From the NCBI GenBank assembly GCA_963708575.1, contig CAVPTB010000007.1:1178001-1242000 (forward strand): DNA of 64,000 nucleotides, written 5' to 3'. The notes under the pieces are model-generated. The model did not search any database, was not told the DNA's origin, and worked only from the letters and a program-made list of their open reading frames with translations. A program made the translations under genes and the position numbers. This DNA comes from DASVWZ01 sp963708575 (GTDB lineage Bacteria; Acidobacteriota; Terriglobia; Terriglobales; Acidobacteriaceae). Positions within the stretch are counted from its first letter, which is position 1, and the number at the start of each line of letters is the position of its first letter. Of the stretch, positions 33,039 to 43,888 are shown piece by piece.

Positions 33039-33695
33039 TCATGACCTGCGATCTTTCGTGGTTGCACACCTTCTTCGCCCTCGACGTTCTAATCTCTGCC
33101 TGCGCGCGATGATATCGAAAGAGAGCTTAAGCTCATCCTTCAGCTTGATAGTTCCTCCGACGGCGGAAACCGGTTTAATCTCGTAATCGCTTTGGAAGAC
33201 AGAAAAATCTCCGGAGGCGCGCAGCATGTCGTCTCTCACATGAGTCCGCGCGGAGATGGCCTGGTTGCGCTGCACTCCGTGCAGCGTTAGTTCTCCATCC
33301 AGGGTTACCCAATATTGGCCTTCGCCGGTTTTCTGGTCGGCCGAGACTGGAACATTCGTAAATAATTTCTAGGTGAGCCATCAGATTCGAGAACTTCTCT
33401 CATGCATGGTGCGGTTGATCTCAGCGCGATCTTTTTCGCTGATGTCGTCCACCGCAGTCAGCGACTGGGAGCGAATTCCACCGCATTGAGCTTTTTTCGA
33501 TGGCTTCAGGGATTCAGAACAATTTCACCCTCGAAATCAGGAATCGCAATAGTCGGGTTATGAGCCGAAGGCGGAAAGCAAGCCGGTCGCAAAGGCTCGC
33601 CGTGAATCTGCTTTTCTTGCCATCGATCAGGAAACGCAGTCTGCGGCGACTGCCAGGGACTGGTACTCCACGTATGACAAACATACATCCCTCAT
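33039..33695 (-). CDS. YceI-like protein in the hydrogenase locus, frameshifted
   Basis: Resembles the lipocalin-like YceI family (isoprenoid-binding beta barrels). Pieces in several frames: FLIDGKKSRFTA, AHNPTIAIPDFEGEIVLNP, SQSLTAVDDISEKDRAEINR, TMHE, SPRNYLRMFQSRP, LDGELTLHGVQRNQAISAR, ASGDFSVFQSDYEIKPVSAV, GGTIKLKDELKLSFDIIARR. The order and the closing G-T-IKLKDELKLSFDI block fit YceI. No clear signal peptide; the start at 33695 is uncertain. It lies directly upstream of hypC. A quinone- or lipid-linked role next to a respiratory H2-oxidising enzyme is possible. Confidence 0.65.
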
Positions 33696-33728
33696 GAATA
33701 ACCGGCCTATGCGCGACGACTCACTCAT

Positions 33729-33935
33729 CTACATCGCTCGCAGTTTCAAATAGCGGTCCAGATCCGGCAAGGCCAGCCTGGCAAATCTCCGACCCCCAAC
33801 TGGCCGAGATAGCGTTTTGCGACCCGGATTCGAAAGAATCAGGCCTGCGCCAAAAACCATGAGCGCCACGCCACCCAGCATAAACAGAGTGTCCTTGTCG
33901 CTGATGCTTCCGTTACCATTCGTTTCCTTTGCCAT
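33729..33935 (-). CDS. Small single-span membrane protein of the hydrogenase locus
   Basis: 68 residues starting MAKETNGNGSISDKDTLFML, with one hydrophobic helix (TLFMLGGVALMVFGAGLILS) and a basic tail ending LPDLDRYLKLRAM. It has a good ribosome-binding site (AAAAGGAGAGCC). The sequence around SRPVGGRRFARLA may contain a small indel. It sits between the maturation protease and the YceI-like gene. I know no function; a membrane tether or electron-transfer anchor for the soluble-looking hydrogenase is a reasonable guess. Short open reading frames of this kind are easily missed. Confidence 0.65.
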   Translation of the reverse strand: MAKETNGNGSISDKDTLFMLGGVALMVFGAGLILSNPGRKTLSRPVGGRRFARLALPDLDRYLKLRAM

Positions 33936-33951
33936 GGCTCTCCTTTTAAGT

Positions 33952-34804
33952 TCACGATATATCTGGGTCTGAGGCTCTCCTCTTCCTCCCGCAGAATCTT
34001 TGTCAATCAAGGATTCCACCAGTTTCACGGCCTCATCCAACGGCGGCCTCAACCAGGTCGCTCAATCCCATCTGACCTTCTTCGCCGCCAAGCGTTTCGG
34101 GCTCGCAGCCGACCAGCAGAATATTCTTCACGTCGGATATTCATCGCTTGCGCCATCCGCAAGACGTCGTCGGGTTCATGCGTGTGCCTTCCATGGTGGC
34201 TTGCGGGGCTTCTCCGTCATGAGCGCATCTTCAGCTCGGGCTCGATTACGTAAAGTGTGCCCGGGACTTCACCGCGGGGACATGCATCCACCAGGATGGT
34301 GGTTTCATAGCCGTCTTGCAGCGCGTAAGCAAGATCGAAACCTCGAATTCCGAAATCCATCACGCGCACGCTTTCCGGCAACTTCAGGCTCGCCAATCGG
34401 CGTACCACCTCGACGCCGAACCCATCGTCACCCAGAAAGATGTTGCCGATGCCGGCGACTAGAACTCTTGGCTTCAGCGGAATCGCAACCGGCGGAAAAT
34501 CTTCGAGAGACAGCGGTTCGACTTCGTCGGCGTTGAAGAAGAAACGATGTCCGGGCTGACGAAGCATCCCCATATCCTTACCCGGATCGTTGTCCAGAAC
34601 CACGCAAACATGCTGCTTGCCTTCGTAGTCCTGCTCGATCGATTCGATCGTTGCCATTTGTCCGGCTAGCGCTATATCCATGACATCGCCACACTGGCCT
34701 GGACGCAACCGCACCCGACTGCCCGGCTTCACCTCGATCCCGGCAATCACGACACGATCCAGAGGGGTTTTTTCTTCGAGAAGCTGCCATTCCCACTCGT
34801 TCAT
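33952..34804 (-). CDS. Hydrogenase maturation protease (HybD/HupD type) with N-terminal extension, frameshifted
   Basis: Removes the C-terminal tail of the large subunit after Ni insertion. The protease fold starts at about residue 110: RVLVAGIGNIFLGDDGFGVE, ESVRVMDFGIRGFDLAYALQ, TTILVDACPRGEVPGTLYVI, then in other frames MNPDDVLRMAQ-like and VKNILLVGCEPETLGGEEGQ, MGLSDLVEAAV, with Ni-binding E and D residues in GDDGFGVE and VDA. Residues 1-105 (EWEWQLLEEKTPLDRVVIAG, VKPGSRVRLRPGQCGDVMD) form an extra beta-rich domain not found in ordinary HupD. The start ATG overlaps the upstream stop (ATGA). The exact end is uncertain because of at least three indels. Confidence 0.82.
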
Positions 34805-35862
34805 TGGCCCTCTCCGTTGAGCGGTCGCAGCCTGCGCAAGACGCCGTGCAACTTCATCAGTTGTTCAACCGGCATGGTTTCAGTGCGCTCCAGCATCTTT
34901 CGCGCACGCTCGTCTGACTCGCTCATTTCGCGTTTTTCTTCGTCGGTTAAAGTCATGATGCGCAGGGAAAGGATCTCGTCGATCTCGGTGCCATCGAACA
35001 AATCGCCGGCACTTTCGCGCGCAATCTGCGGATAATCGTAGAGGATGATCGGGGAGGAGAGCAGGGTGTCGCGTTGCCCTTGGTCGCCCACCAAAACGGG
35101 CCAGGTTCCAGCGTTTTTGCAAGTCGTTGCAAGTTCGCGTAATTGTTCGGGGGGACGAGAAGCGATACGAAACCGCCATTCCCTGCAGCCGAGAATCGTA
35201 TGGGTCGAGACTAATGCGCTCAGCAAAGCGTCGTCGCGGACGGTCTCTTTCGTGACGTCGAAATCGGTCGTATTTCGAATCAGCACGGTGACTTTGAACA
35301 GGCCATCCTGCACGGGCTCGCCGATGACTTCGATCATTCCGCTTAGGGGTCGCTGCTCGCGCACAATCACGCGCAACCGTTCGGTCATTGTCGCACAGAT
35401 ATTCGAACTTCATTTCCGCGGCATAGTGGAAATTGGTGGTAACCGGCTTGGCGGCCTGGCTGCAAGCGCCATACATCCCCAGGATCACTTCACGCTCTAC
35501 CGCTTCCTGCCAAGGCTGGTAGATCCTGTCATTCACGGAAAGCTTTTCGACCAGATGAAACTTCGGGCTCTCACTCGATGGAAGGCCGCTCAGGGGTGTG
35601 GTCAGTTCTCCCACTGTTCTTGCCACTAATTGCAAAAAGCGCACTCGAACTTCGAGTTGCGTATGGGGTTGGATTCGATCAGGCATTCGGTCCGCATCGT
35701 CCAGGCTTCAGTTCCATTATGCAGTTCGCTGTAGGAGCGTGGGCAGAGTACCCCGAAATTCCAGCGCTGCTGGTTTTTCACGGACGACGGGCGATAAGGG
35801 TAGAGCATGTACCCTTCGTAAAGGATCGCCTTCGCGATCTGGTCAACCGTTGCCAGGTTCAT
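34801..35862 (-). CDS. Conserved hypothetical protein of group 1h hydrogenase loci, frameshifted
   Basis: About 350 residues. It starts MNLATVDQIAKAILYEGYML then YPYRPSSVKNQQRWNFGVLC, a start I recall from proteins encoded beside actinobacterial-type hydrogenases. It continues in other frames: FLQLVARTVGELTTPLSGLP, EREVILGMYGACSQAAKPVT, ERLRVIVREQRPLSGMIEVI, FKVTVLIRNTTDFDVTKETV, CREWRFRIASRPPEQLRELA, QRDTLLSSPIILYDYPQIAR, ending with a charged helical tail LERTETMPVEQLMKLHGVLR. Start and stop overlap both neighbours (TGATG and ATGA), so it is firmly part of the operon. At least two indels. Biochemical role unknown. Confidence 0.7.
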
Positions 35863-36514
35863 CACATGACCCTCTCATCCGGTTCTTCAATCGGAAGCAG
35901 ATCCTCTAACGCTTGTTCCCACGTAGGAATGCCGTGCCGGACCTTGTACTGATACAAGCGATCGAAGGCGTCTTTGTGCAGGCACAACCAGGCGCTGTTG
36001 GGGTAGTACGACTCCATCATGTCTCGCCAAACCTGCACCGGTAGTTTGAAACGAGTCTCTTTGTCCCAGGAAATGGGCGCAACCTGTAAACCCCCTTCGG
36101 GAGCGGCGTAAAAAATAGTGCCGCTGAACTGCAAACAGAGCGGGACATCTCCTTCCGCCAACCCGTCGAAATACTTGGTCGCCGCCACATTGAAGTCGAA
36201 ACTGCAAGGGACTGGAAGATCGACCATCGTGGTTCCCGTAAACGCCGGGACAATCAGATTCGCATGGGTCCACAAGAGATTGCGCAGCGTCTGACCCCAG
36301 CGACTGGGTTCGCCAAATAAATCGAGCAGGCGCACCTGATCTTCGGGGTGTATTTGCGGCGGGTCACTTCAAGTTGGATCTGGCAGCGTAGCGCGACGGT
36401 GTGAATCGTCTGCTCGGGATTCCGGTCGGTGAGGCGAAGTTTGAAAGCCAGCAGTGGCGATGCCGCGTTTGCCACAACCTCGGCGCCCTCGACTTGAAAG
36501 TTCAGATCAGGCAT
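35862..36514 (-). CDS. DUF6084-like hydrogenase-locus protein, one frameshift
   Basis: About 217 residues starting MPDLNFQVEGAEVVANAASP after GGGAGGCGGATCCG. The body (LAFKLRLTDRNPEQTIHTVA, LRCQIQLEVTRRKYTPE, then after one indel near 36335 RLLDLFGEPSRWGQTLRNLL, TMVDLPVPCSFDFNVAATKY, FDGLAEGDVPLCLQFSGTIF) matches what I recall as DUF6084, found in actinobacterial-type hydrogenase loci. It has beta-sandwich character and no metal motif. The role is unknown; position suggests assembly or electron transfer of the hydrogenase. Confidence 0.72.
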
Positions 36515-36532
36515 CGGATCCGCCTCCCATCC

Positions 36533-37204
36533 TCAATGCTGATCCTCGACAGGGACTTCGAGCTCGAACCTGAGCGCCCGCGCTCTCACGCTAGTGAAGA
36601 ACTCGCCCAGTTCCCGCCAAACTTCAGTTCCGCCCGGAAAGGCCTTTCCAATGCATCCGAATCAGGCCCACCAGCTTGAAGCATTCGTCGATGGGAAGCA
36701 GGTAATATTCGGCCGCGGAGTATCCGCGCGAATAGCCGAGGCGGTTTACCAACAGCCCTTCCACATCTGGTTCCATTTCGTTCAGGATGGGATTATTCGC
36801 CACAATCTCGTTCCACGATTCTAAGTGCCAGCAGCGATTCGGTCGCGCCTGCCGGACTGGGATACAGCGCGACCACGCGACTTTCCAGACTGCTCCGGAA
36901 GAAGAACGCCATATTGATCGGGACCATCAGGCCATTCCACTCGGCATCACTGAGATTGAAAGCCCGCAAGCGCGAGCACTCGTCGCGGCACACGTTTGAA
37001 CTTCACGCCTGCCCACTAAACAGGAGTGGCGCAAGCATCACATGTACAAAGCAGCTTGCGTTGCGCTACCTCGATTAGATGAGGATGATCGGGGCGCATG
37101 CCGATGCTGCACAACTCACATCGCTCAATCGGCCGTTCCCGGCGCGCAAAGTGCCGCAGCGCTCCAAACCCATCGCCCGACTCCGGGAATTGTCTTGAAC
37201 TCAT
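36533..37204 (-). CDS. DUF5947-like hydrogenase-locus protein with Cys-rich motif, frameshifted
   Basis: About 223 residues. It starts MSSRQFPESGDGFGALRHFA and then carries four cysteines in the pattern ERCELCSIGM and KLLCTCDACA, a likely iron-sulfur or zinc site of rubredoxin-like spacing. Further pieces in other frames: AFNLSDAEWNGLMVPINMAF, FFRSSLESRVVALYPSPAGA, NEMEPDVEGLLVNR, EYYLLPIDECFKLVGLIRMH, WKGLSGGTEVWRELGEFFTS, ending LELEVPVEDQH. I recall this as DUF5947 of actinobacterial-type hydrogenase loci, sometimes likened to an electron-transfer rubredoxin. At least three indels. Confidence 0.72.
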
Positions 37205-37295
37205 ACCCTCGACCTTCCTGCCGCTCACTATGCGGTCTCCTAATCCGCGCCCTGTCGGTTCCAGAGCGACCGGATGGATTAAGCGGTCGCGCCAC

Positions 37296-37823
37296 TCAGT
37301 TTTTCCAGAGACCCACAAATCCAGAAGCCGGCTTGTCCTCCAACCCTTCGATCACGAGGGAGGTCAAATCTGGCGCAGCATCATAAATCTACCTTCCAGA
37401 GTCGCCTGAGCTCTTGTCGAGGTGGACCCGCAGCATGCGAGCCGGTTTCGGCACGAAACCGGATCGCACCGTCATATGCCGCGCTAATTCGATCTCGCAA
37501 CCCTGCTTGCGCAGTTGAGGTCGAATCCGTTCGATGCCTTTGCACGCGAGTCTCGATGTCCTCGGGATGCAGTCCATAAAGGATCAACACGCTGCCTACC
37601 AGCGGATCCCGCCCGAGTCGGTCGATAATGTTCATCCCGGTTCGCCGGCGCCGGCCACGATTTCCAGCGCCTTCTCCAGAGCCGCCCCGTGCAAATCCAT
37701 GAGCGACTGCACCAGGTCCTTGGCAGCAGCCCGCGCGGCTGGGTCGCCAATTGATTCGATTTCTTGAACAAGCTCGCCAATCCGCTGCATGTCATCCCGA
37801 TGAAAATCTTTGCCGTCGTCCAC
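37296..37823 (-). CDS. NifU-like iron-sulfur protein of the hydrogenase locus, frameshifted
   Basis: About 176 residues. N-terminal helical part MDDGKDFHRDDMQRIGELVQ, then DPAARAAAKDLVQSLMDLHG, LEKALEIVAG. The C-terminal NifU domain reads LGRDPLVGSVLILYGLHPED, GAIRFRAETGSHA, then after an indel CGST, and after another APDLTSLVIEGLEDKPASGF, ending VGLWKN. NifU C-terminal domains bind or transfer 4Fe-4S clusters; here only one cysteine (CGS) is visible instead of CxxC, as in other hydrogenase-linked members I recall. It lies just downstream of the large subunit. At least three indels. Confidence 0.75.
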
Positions 37824-37985
37824 CGATGCTCCTTTACTTAGACATCTGTCGCCGCCACTCCCAAAGAATAGTCACTCGCTCCACAAGAAAAGAGGGAGTG
37901 GAGGAAAGGCCCTTCGAAATGCCAGTTGTGTAGCAATCCTCTTGGGCTCCTACACTTTCACTAATAATCCTCGCAGGACTGGCGT

Positions 37986-39795
37986 TCAAGGTTGAAGTCC
38001 AAACATTGGAGAATGGTGTGTCTCCAACACCTTGCCATTGCCCAGATACATATGCACGCCGCACGGCAAACAAGGATCGAAGCTCCGCACCGCGCGCATG
38101 ATGTCGATTCCTTTGAATTTGTCGGGGCCGTTCTCTTCGAAGATCGGGGTATTCTGCACAGCATCCTCGTAGGGACCCGGTGTGCCGTAGATGTCGCGTG
38201 GATTGGCGTTCCAGGGAGTTGGAGGATACGGATGATAGTTCGCGATTTTGCCTTCTCTGATTACGACATGGTGCGAGAGCACGCCGCGAACCGCTTCATG
38301 AAAGCCGCAACCGATCGCCTCCTCCGGAACCTTGAAGTCAGTCCAGGTCTTGGTGTGCCCGGCGTGAAGTTCTGCCAGCGCCTTTTCCATAAAGTGCAAC
38401 GCCGCACAGGCCGCATACACCTGGAAGTAAGTCCTCGCGCGATCGCGCTCGATGGCGTTGCTCCACTTGGGAATCTTCCACTCAAACTCAACTTCCGGCA
38501 GCGAGGTGGTCTTGGGTAGATACATCTTTACGCTGTTACCGGTCGACTTGATGTATCCGATATCGACTAGGCCGGCGAGCGCAGTTGCCCACAGACGAGC
38601 GATCGGACCGCCGCCGGTATCCATCGCCAGATGATCGCCGGTACGCTTATCAAGCCAGCGCGGCGACATAACCCATGTGTATTTCCCGCCGAAATCGCGC
38701 TTCTGCGGATGGGGAATTGTCGTCTGGTTCCAAGGATGATTCTTGTCGACCGGATTACCCAGTGGATCGGTCTTGACGAAGGTTTGCGAATTCTTCCACT
38801 CGTCGTAATACGAACTGCCCAGCAAAATGCGAATGTTGAGGTTGATATCGACCAGGTCGGTGGTGACCAGCTTGCCGTCGACCACGATGCCCGGGGTGAC
38901 AAACATCGACCGGCCCCAGTTCGTCATGTTCTTATAGGTGTAGTCGCAGTGGTCAGGATCATTGAACGATCCCCAGCAGCCCAGCAGCATCACGGCGTCG
39001 CCCGACTTCTTCATAGCCCGGCAAGCGCCTCATAGAAGAAGTCGAACAGGTCGTCATGCAAGCGGCACGACCTTCTTCATGAACTCGACATACTTCATCA
39101 AGCGGACCAGATAGTCGGTGAAGAGTTGCACCGTCGGCACCGTTCCCACGCCGCCCGGATAGAGCGTCGACGGATGCACGTGGCGTCCTTCCATCAGGCA
39201 GAACATCTCCCGCGTCATGCGGCTCATCAGCAGGGCCTCGCGGTAGAAGGATCCGGTGAACGGATTGAGCGCCGTCATGATGTCGGCGATGGTGCGAAGC
39301 CGTGCAGATTGGAATGTGGCGCTGGCGTCGATTGCGCCTTTGCCCAGACCTTCGGATTCGTCTCCTTCACCATCTGCTCGCAGAAGTCCACACCGACCAG
39401 GTTGTCCTGGAAGATGTTGTGGTCGAACATGTACTCTGCGGCCTCGCCGAGATTGACGATCCATTCGGCGATCGGCGGGGGCTTGATGCCGAACGCCATG
39501 TTCTGCGCGTAGGTCGCGCAGGTGGCGTGGTTGTCGCCGCAGATTCCGCAGATGCGGCTGGTGATGAAGTGGGCGTCGCGCGGATCTTTGCCCTTCATGA
39601 AAATGCTGTAGCCGCGAAAGATGGACGAGGTGCTGTGGCACTCCGCCACCTGCCGGTTTTCGAAATCGATTTTGGTAAAGATGCCCAGGCTGCCCACGAT
39701 CCGGGTGATCGGGTCCCAGTTCATCTCCACCAGATTCCCTTTCTTGCCGGAACGTCTTTTGTCGGTGCGGTAATAGTGTCATTCGATCGCTCCAT
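37986..39795 (-). CDS. hhyL: NiFe hydrogenase large subunit, group 1h (actinobacterial type), frameshifted
   Basis: Catalytic subunit that oxidises H2 at a Ni-Fe centre, about 603 residues. Start MERSNDTITAPTKDVPARKG at 39795. The L1 motif SRICGICGDNHATC (about residues 80-93) and the L2 motif FDPCLPCGVH near the C-terminus supply the four metal-binding cysteines. A 21-residue tail after the histidine (MYLGNGKVLETHHSPMFGLQ) would be removed by the maturation protease. Other markers: DPITRIVGSLGIFTKIDFEN, FTGSFYREALLMSRMTREMF, HVHPSTLYPGGVGTVPTVQL, MLLGCWGSFNDPDHCDYTYK. Group 1h enzymes scavenge atmospheric H2 during starvation. At least three indels, in the N-terminal third and near 39020; the rest is intact. 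Confidence 0.92.
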
Positions 39796-39823
39796 GTTAA
39801 CTCGCTGCGCTTTCTGTGATTCG

Positions 39824-40885
<1,062 letters not shown>

Positions 40886-41137
40886 AACTGGTTCTCCTCT
40901 CCCAGCTTGTCACTGGAGCTCGTTGAACGGAGAAGAACGTCACCGGCCGTATTTTTCGACAGTTCCTGAGTCTGATGGACGAGACCTAGTCCACAAGCGG
41001 GCAGCATCAGATATTCCGGATTTCATGGGAAGCCACTATTTCTTACGCCGGGGATTCACCTAGGGCTGACCACTGGGGACTCTACCGTTGGAGATCATCG
41101 GACAAGAGAAGGTATTCGAGGGGTCGCGAACAGCGTT
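40886..41137 (-). promoter_or_regulatory. Probable hydrogenase structural operon promoter region
   Basis: About 250 bases without coding signal between the response regulator stop and the small-subunit start. The right place for an hhyS promoter and for binding of the adjacent NarL-type regulator; I could not pick out a firm sigma-70, sigma-54 or operator site. Confidence 0.4.
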
Positions 41138-41840
41138 TCACGGCCTAGCAGTTTTCTCGTTCATGTTCCATTGAATTGCGTGCTGCATCAGTTCGCGTGC
41201 ACTCCGCAGTGACAGTTTTTCCTTGATGTGCGCTTGGTAGGATCTCGACGGTTTTGACGCTGAGGTGCAGTTCGTCGGCAATCTGCCGCGTTCCGTGGCC
41301 CTCGCCGATCAGGCGGAAAACTTCCAGTTCGCGATCGCTAAGATCGGCAACCGAGGAATTTCGCGGCGTGCCAGATCCCGTGATGAAATGCTGCAGCATC
41401 CGGTTGGCGATGCGGTCGCTCACATAAATGTCGCCGTCCAGAATGCGGCGCACCGCGACCAGAACTTTTTCGGTGGCCTCCTGCTTCATGATGTAGCCGT
41501 TGGCGCCAGCGCGCAGTGCGCGTTCCGCATAAATTGACTCATCATGCATGGACAGAATCAGCACCGGAGCGTCGGGATGAGTGGTTCGGATCGTTTTCAG
41601 CAAGATCGAGGCCGTCCGGTCCATTCAGGGAAATATCCACGATCAGAACATCGGGTCGAGCTGACGTCAGACGTGCAAAGCACCCATAGCTTCTTCCGCC
41701 TCGCCGCAAACCACCAGGTCCGGTTCGCGATTGATCAGCAGGGCGAGACCCTGGCGCACAATGGGATGGTCGTCCACCACCATGATCCTTTTCTTGTGAG
41801 AAACTTGGTCTGCTTGGTTTGATCTGCTTAAGGCCTTCAT
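41138..41840 (-). CDS. NarL/FixJ-type response regulator, frameshifted
   Basis: A two-component regulator of about 233 residues. Start MKALSRSNQADQVSHKKRIM, then the receiver domain: VVDDHPIVRQGLALLINREP (acidic pocket), RPDVLIVDISLNGPDGLDL (phospho-acceptor D in VDIS), VLILSMHDESIYAERALRAG, ANGYIMKQEATEKVLVAVRR. C-terminal LuxR-type HTH: LSDRELEVFRLIGEGHGTRQ, IADELHLSVKTVE, then in another frame a tail ending MQHAIQWNMNEKTARP. At least three indels. The start lies within a few bases of the histidine-kinase end, so the pair is cotranscribed. The likely target is the hydrogenase operon directly downstream; that is inference. Confidence 0.85.
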
Positions 41841-41842
41841 AC

Positions 41843-43714
41843 TCACGTGGATCTTCGACTCGCGTCGCGGTCACCGGAAATAGGCAACTAACCGATGGTT
41901 CCTCCGCGTCGCAACCCCTGCACGTCAAGCGATCCACCGATCATTCGGGCGCGATAATTCATGAGGTGCAGACCCATCCCCTGTTGCCGGGGACAACGCT
42001 AGCGATACCACACCCGTCATCCTCGAATTGTAAGCGTTCCCTGTTGCCGGTCGGCGCACAGGCGTTATCAAGATGCTCGCGCCTCGCCCATGCTTAATCG
42101 CATTGTTCACCGCTTCCCGAGCTATGTAGTAAAGATGCGTTGCGACCGTATCCTCGATGGATCAGTACCGGAGCCACGCATTGGAACCGGCAACTAACCC
42201 CGAATAGATCTTCCACCTCGCCGGCCCACTGTTGCAAGGCCGACATCAGCCCAAGGGCATCCGAGACACAGGCGACAAGCCGCGTGCCAGTTCCCGGGTC
42301 TTGTTAATTGCCTCATTCACCAGATTCACGATTTTGGCCGCGTCTCCGGCCTCTGGCAGCCCTTTCTCGGTCAATTTCTGTTCCTGCACCTTGCTCATAA
42401 ACGCGATACCGGTGAGGTGCTGGCCTAAGCCCGTCGTGCAAATCTTGACCGATGCGCCGCTGCTCGCGGGCGCTGATTTCCAGAATGGTTTTCTCGAGGC
42501 GTTTGCGTTCGGTGATGTCGCGAATGGCGCTTGAAACCAGAACTCCTTCTTCGGTTTCGAGCGGACTGAGGCTGATTTCCACCGGAAATTCGTGGCCATC
42601 CTTATGCAACCCATACAGTTCATTGCCGCGCTACCCATCGGGCGCACTCGCGGTTCGCCAAAAAAAGTCGCTCGGATGAGCCGGATGCTTTCGGCGAAGA
42701 CGTGCGGGCACCAGCAGTCTCAAGGGGTTGTCCCAACAATTCTTCGCGCCGGTAGCCAAATAGTTTCTCGACCTGGGCATTGACCAGAACAATCCTGCCC
42801 TCTCGATTCACAACCACGACTGCATCCGGCGCCGCTTCCAGCAAGCCCGCGAAACTTAGCCTCGGCCCGTTTCCGCTCCGTGACATCGATCCCTGACGCG
42901 ATAACGTAAGAGATACTCTCTTCGTTGCCCCCGAGAGCACGGTCGTCGACCACGCAATAATTCGCTGCTTGCCGTCCCGGCTCAACCAATGCTCTCGTAT
43001 TCTTGCGGGCTCTGGTCGGCGCAGTTTTCTGGAACGCAGCTCTTAAATCGTTCTGCCTCTTCCGCACCGGAAACAAATCCCAGATAAATTTCCCCTGAAC
43101 CTCCGCGAACGAGTAGCCGGTCATCTGCTCGCAAGCACGATTAAACCGCACGATGCGGCCCTCCGGATCCAGCACCACCACCAGTGCACCACCGTATCGA
43201 GAATGGCGGAGACCACATTGCGCTCTTCCTGCAGGCCTCTTCGGTCCGCTTCAGATCGGTGATATCGAAGCCCACGCCATGAATAAACCACGGCTCGCCG
43301 TCCTCCTTGCGGATCATCTTGGCTTCGCAATGAAACCAGATCACTCGCCCATCGCGCGCCAGCACGCGATACGCCGATCGTAACGGGTTTCCGGTCAGAA
43401 ACATTTCCGCCGCTTCCGTGCTCCAGCGTTGTTTGTCGTCGGGATGGATATGGCTGTACCAGCGGACGGGATCTTCCAGCCATTCTTCCTGGGAAAAACC
43501 CAGTGCTGCTTCAATTTGCGGACTCACGTACGCTTCGCCGATTCCTCGATCCAGATAGGCCATGAACACCACCGCCGGGAATTTGCTCCACCAGCGCCCG
43601 GTAGCGGGCTTCAAGATTCGGGAGTTGATTGTCATCGAGCCAGACTCCCCCGGACTTCGGGCGGATACACGACGCGTCTGGCCGTAGCGGGATGCTGGTA
43701 GTGATTAAATACAT
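41843..43714 (-). CDS. Multi-PAS sensor histidine kinase (HisKA_3 / NarX-like), heavily frameshifted
   Basis: A cytosolic-looking sensor kinase of about 620 residues. Three PAS/PAC units: FMAYLDRGIGEAYVSPQIEA with VIWFHCEAKMIRKEDGEPWF, then VVLDPEGRIVRFNRACEQMT with SYVIASGIDVTERKRAEAKF, then AAPDAVVVVNREGRIVLVNA with GHEFPVEISLSPLETEEGVL. The dimerisation region is EISAREQRRIGQDLHDGL (phospho-acceptor H) then HLTGIAFMSKVQEQKL; the ATPase domain is only patchily readable (DDGCGIAS near 42010) and ends LFPVTATRVEDP. No membrane segment is seen. The start is uncertain (43714 or 43843). It lies between the second hydrogenase small subunit and the regulator. At least eight indels. Confidence 0.8.
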
Positions 43715-43888
43715 TTGCAAGGCCTTGCAAGACTTCCTCAGCCTCAGAGGATTTAGTTCAAACCCATGAGTTGAGGAGGGGTCGGACGAAGCCTGTCTTT
43801 CGAGCACGCCGTTTGTTTGATTCGGCCACGAAAATGAAGCCATTCCTATCCCTCAACTCATCAGCCGGGACACGGAACCCCACCTTAC

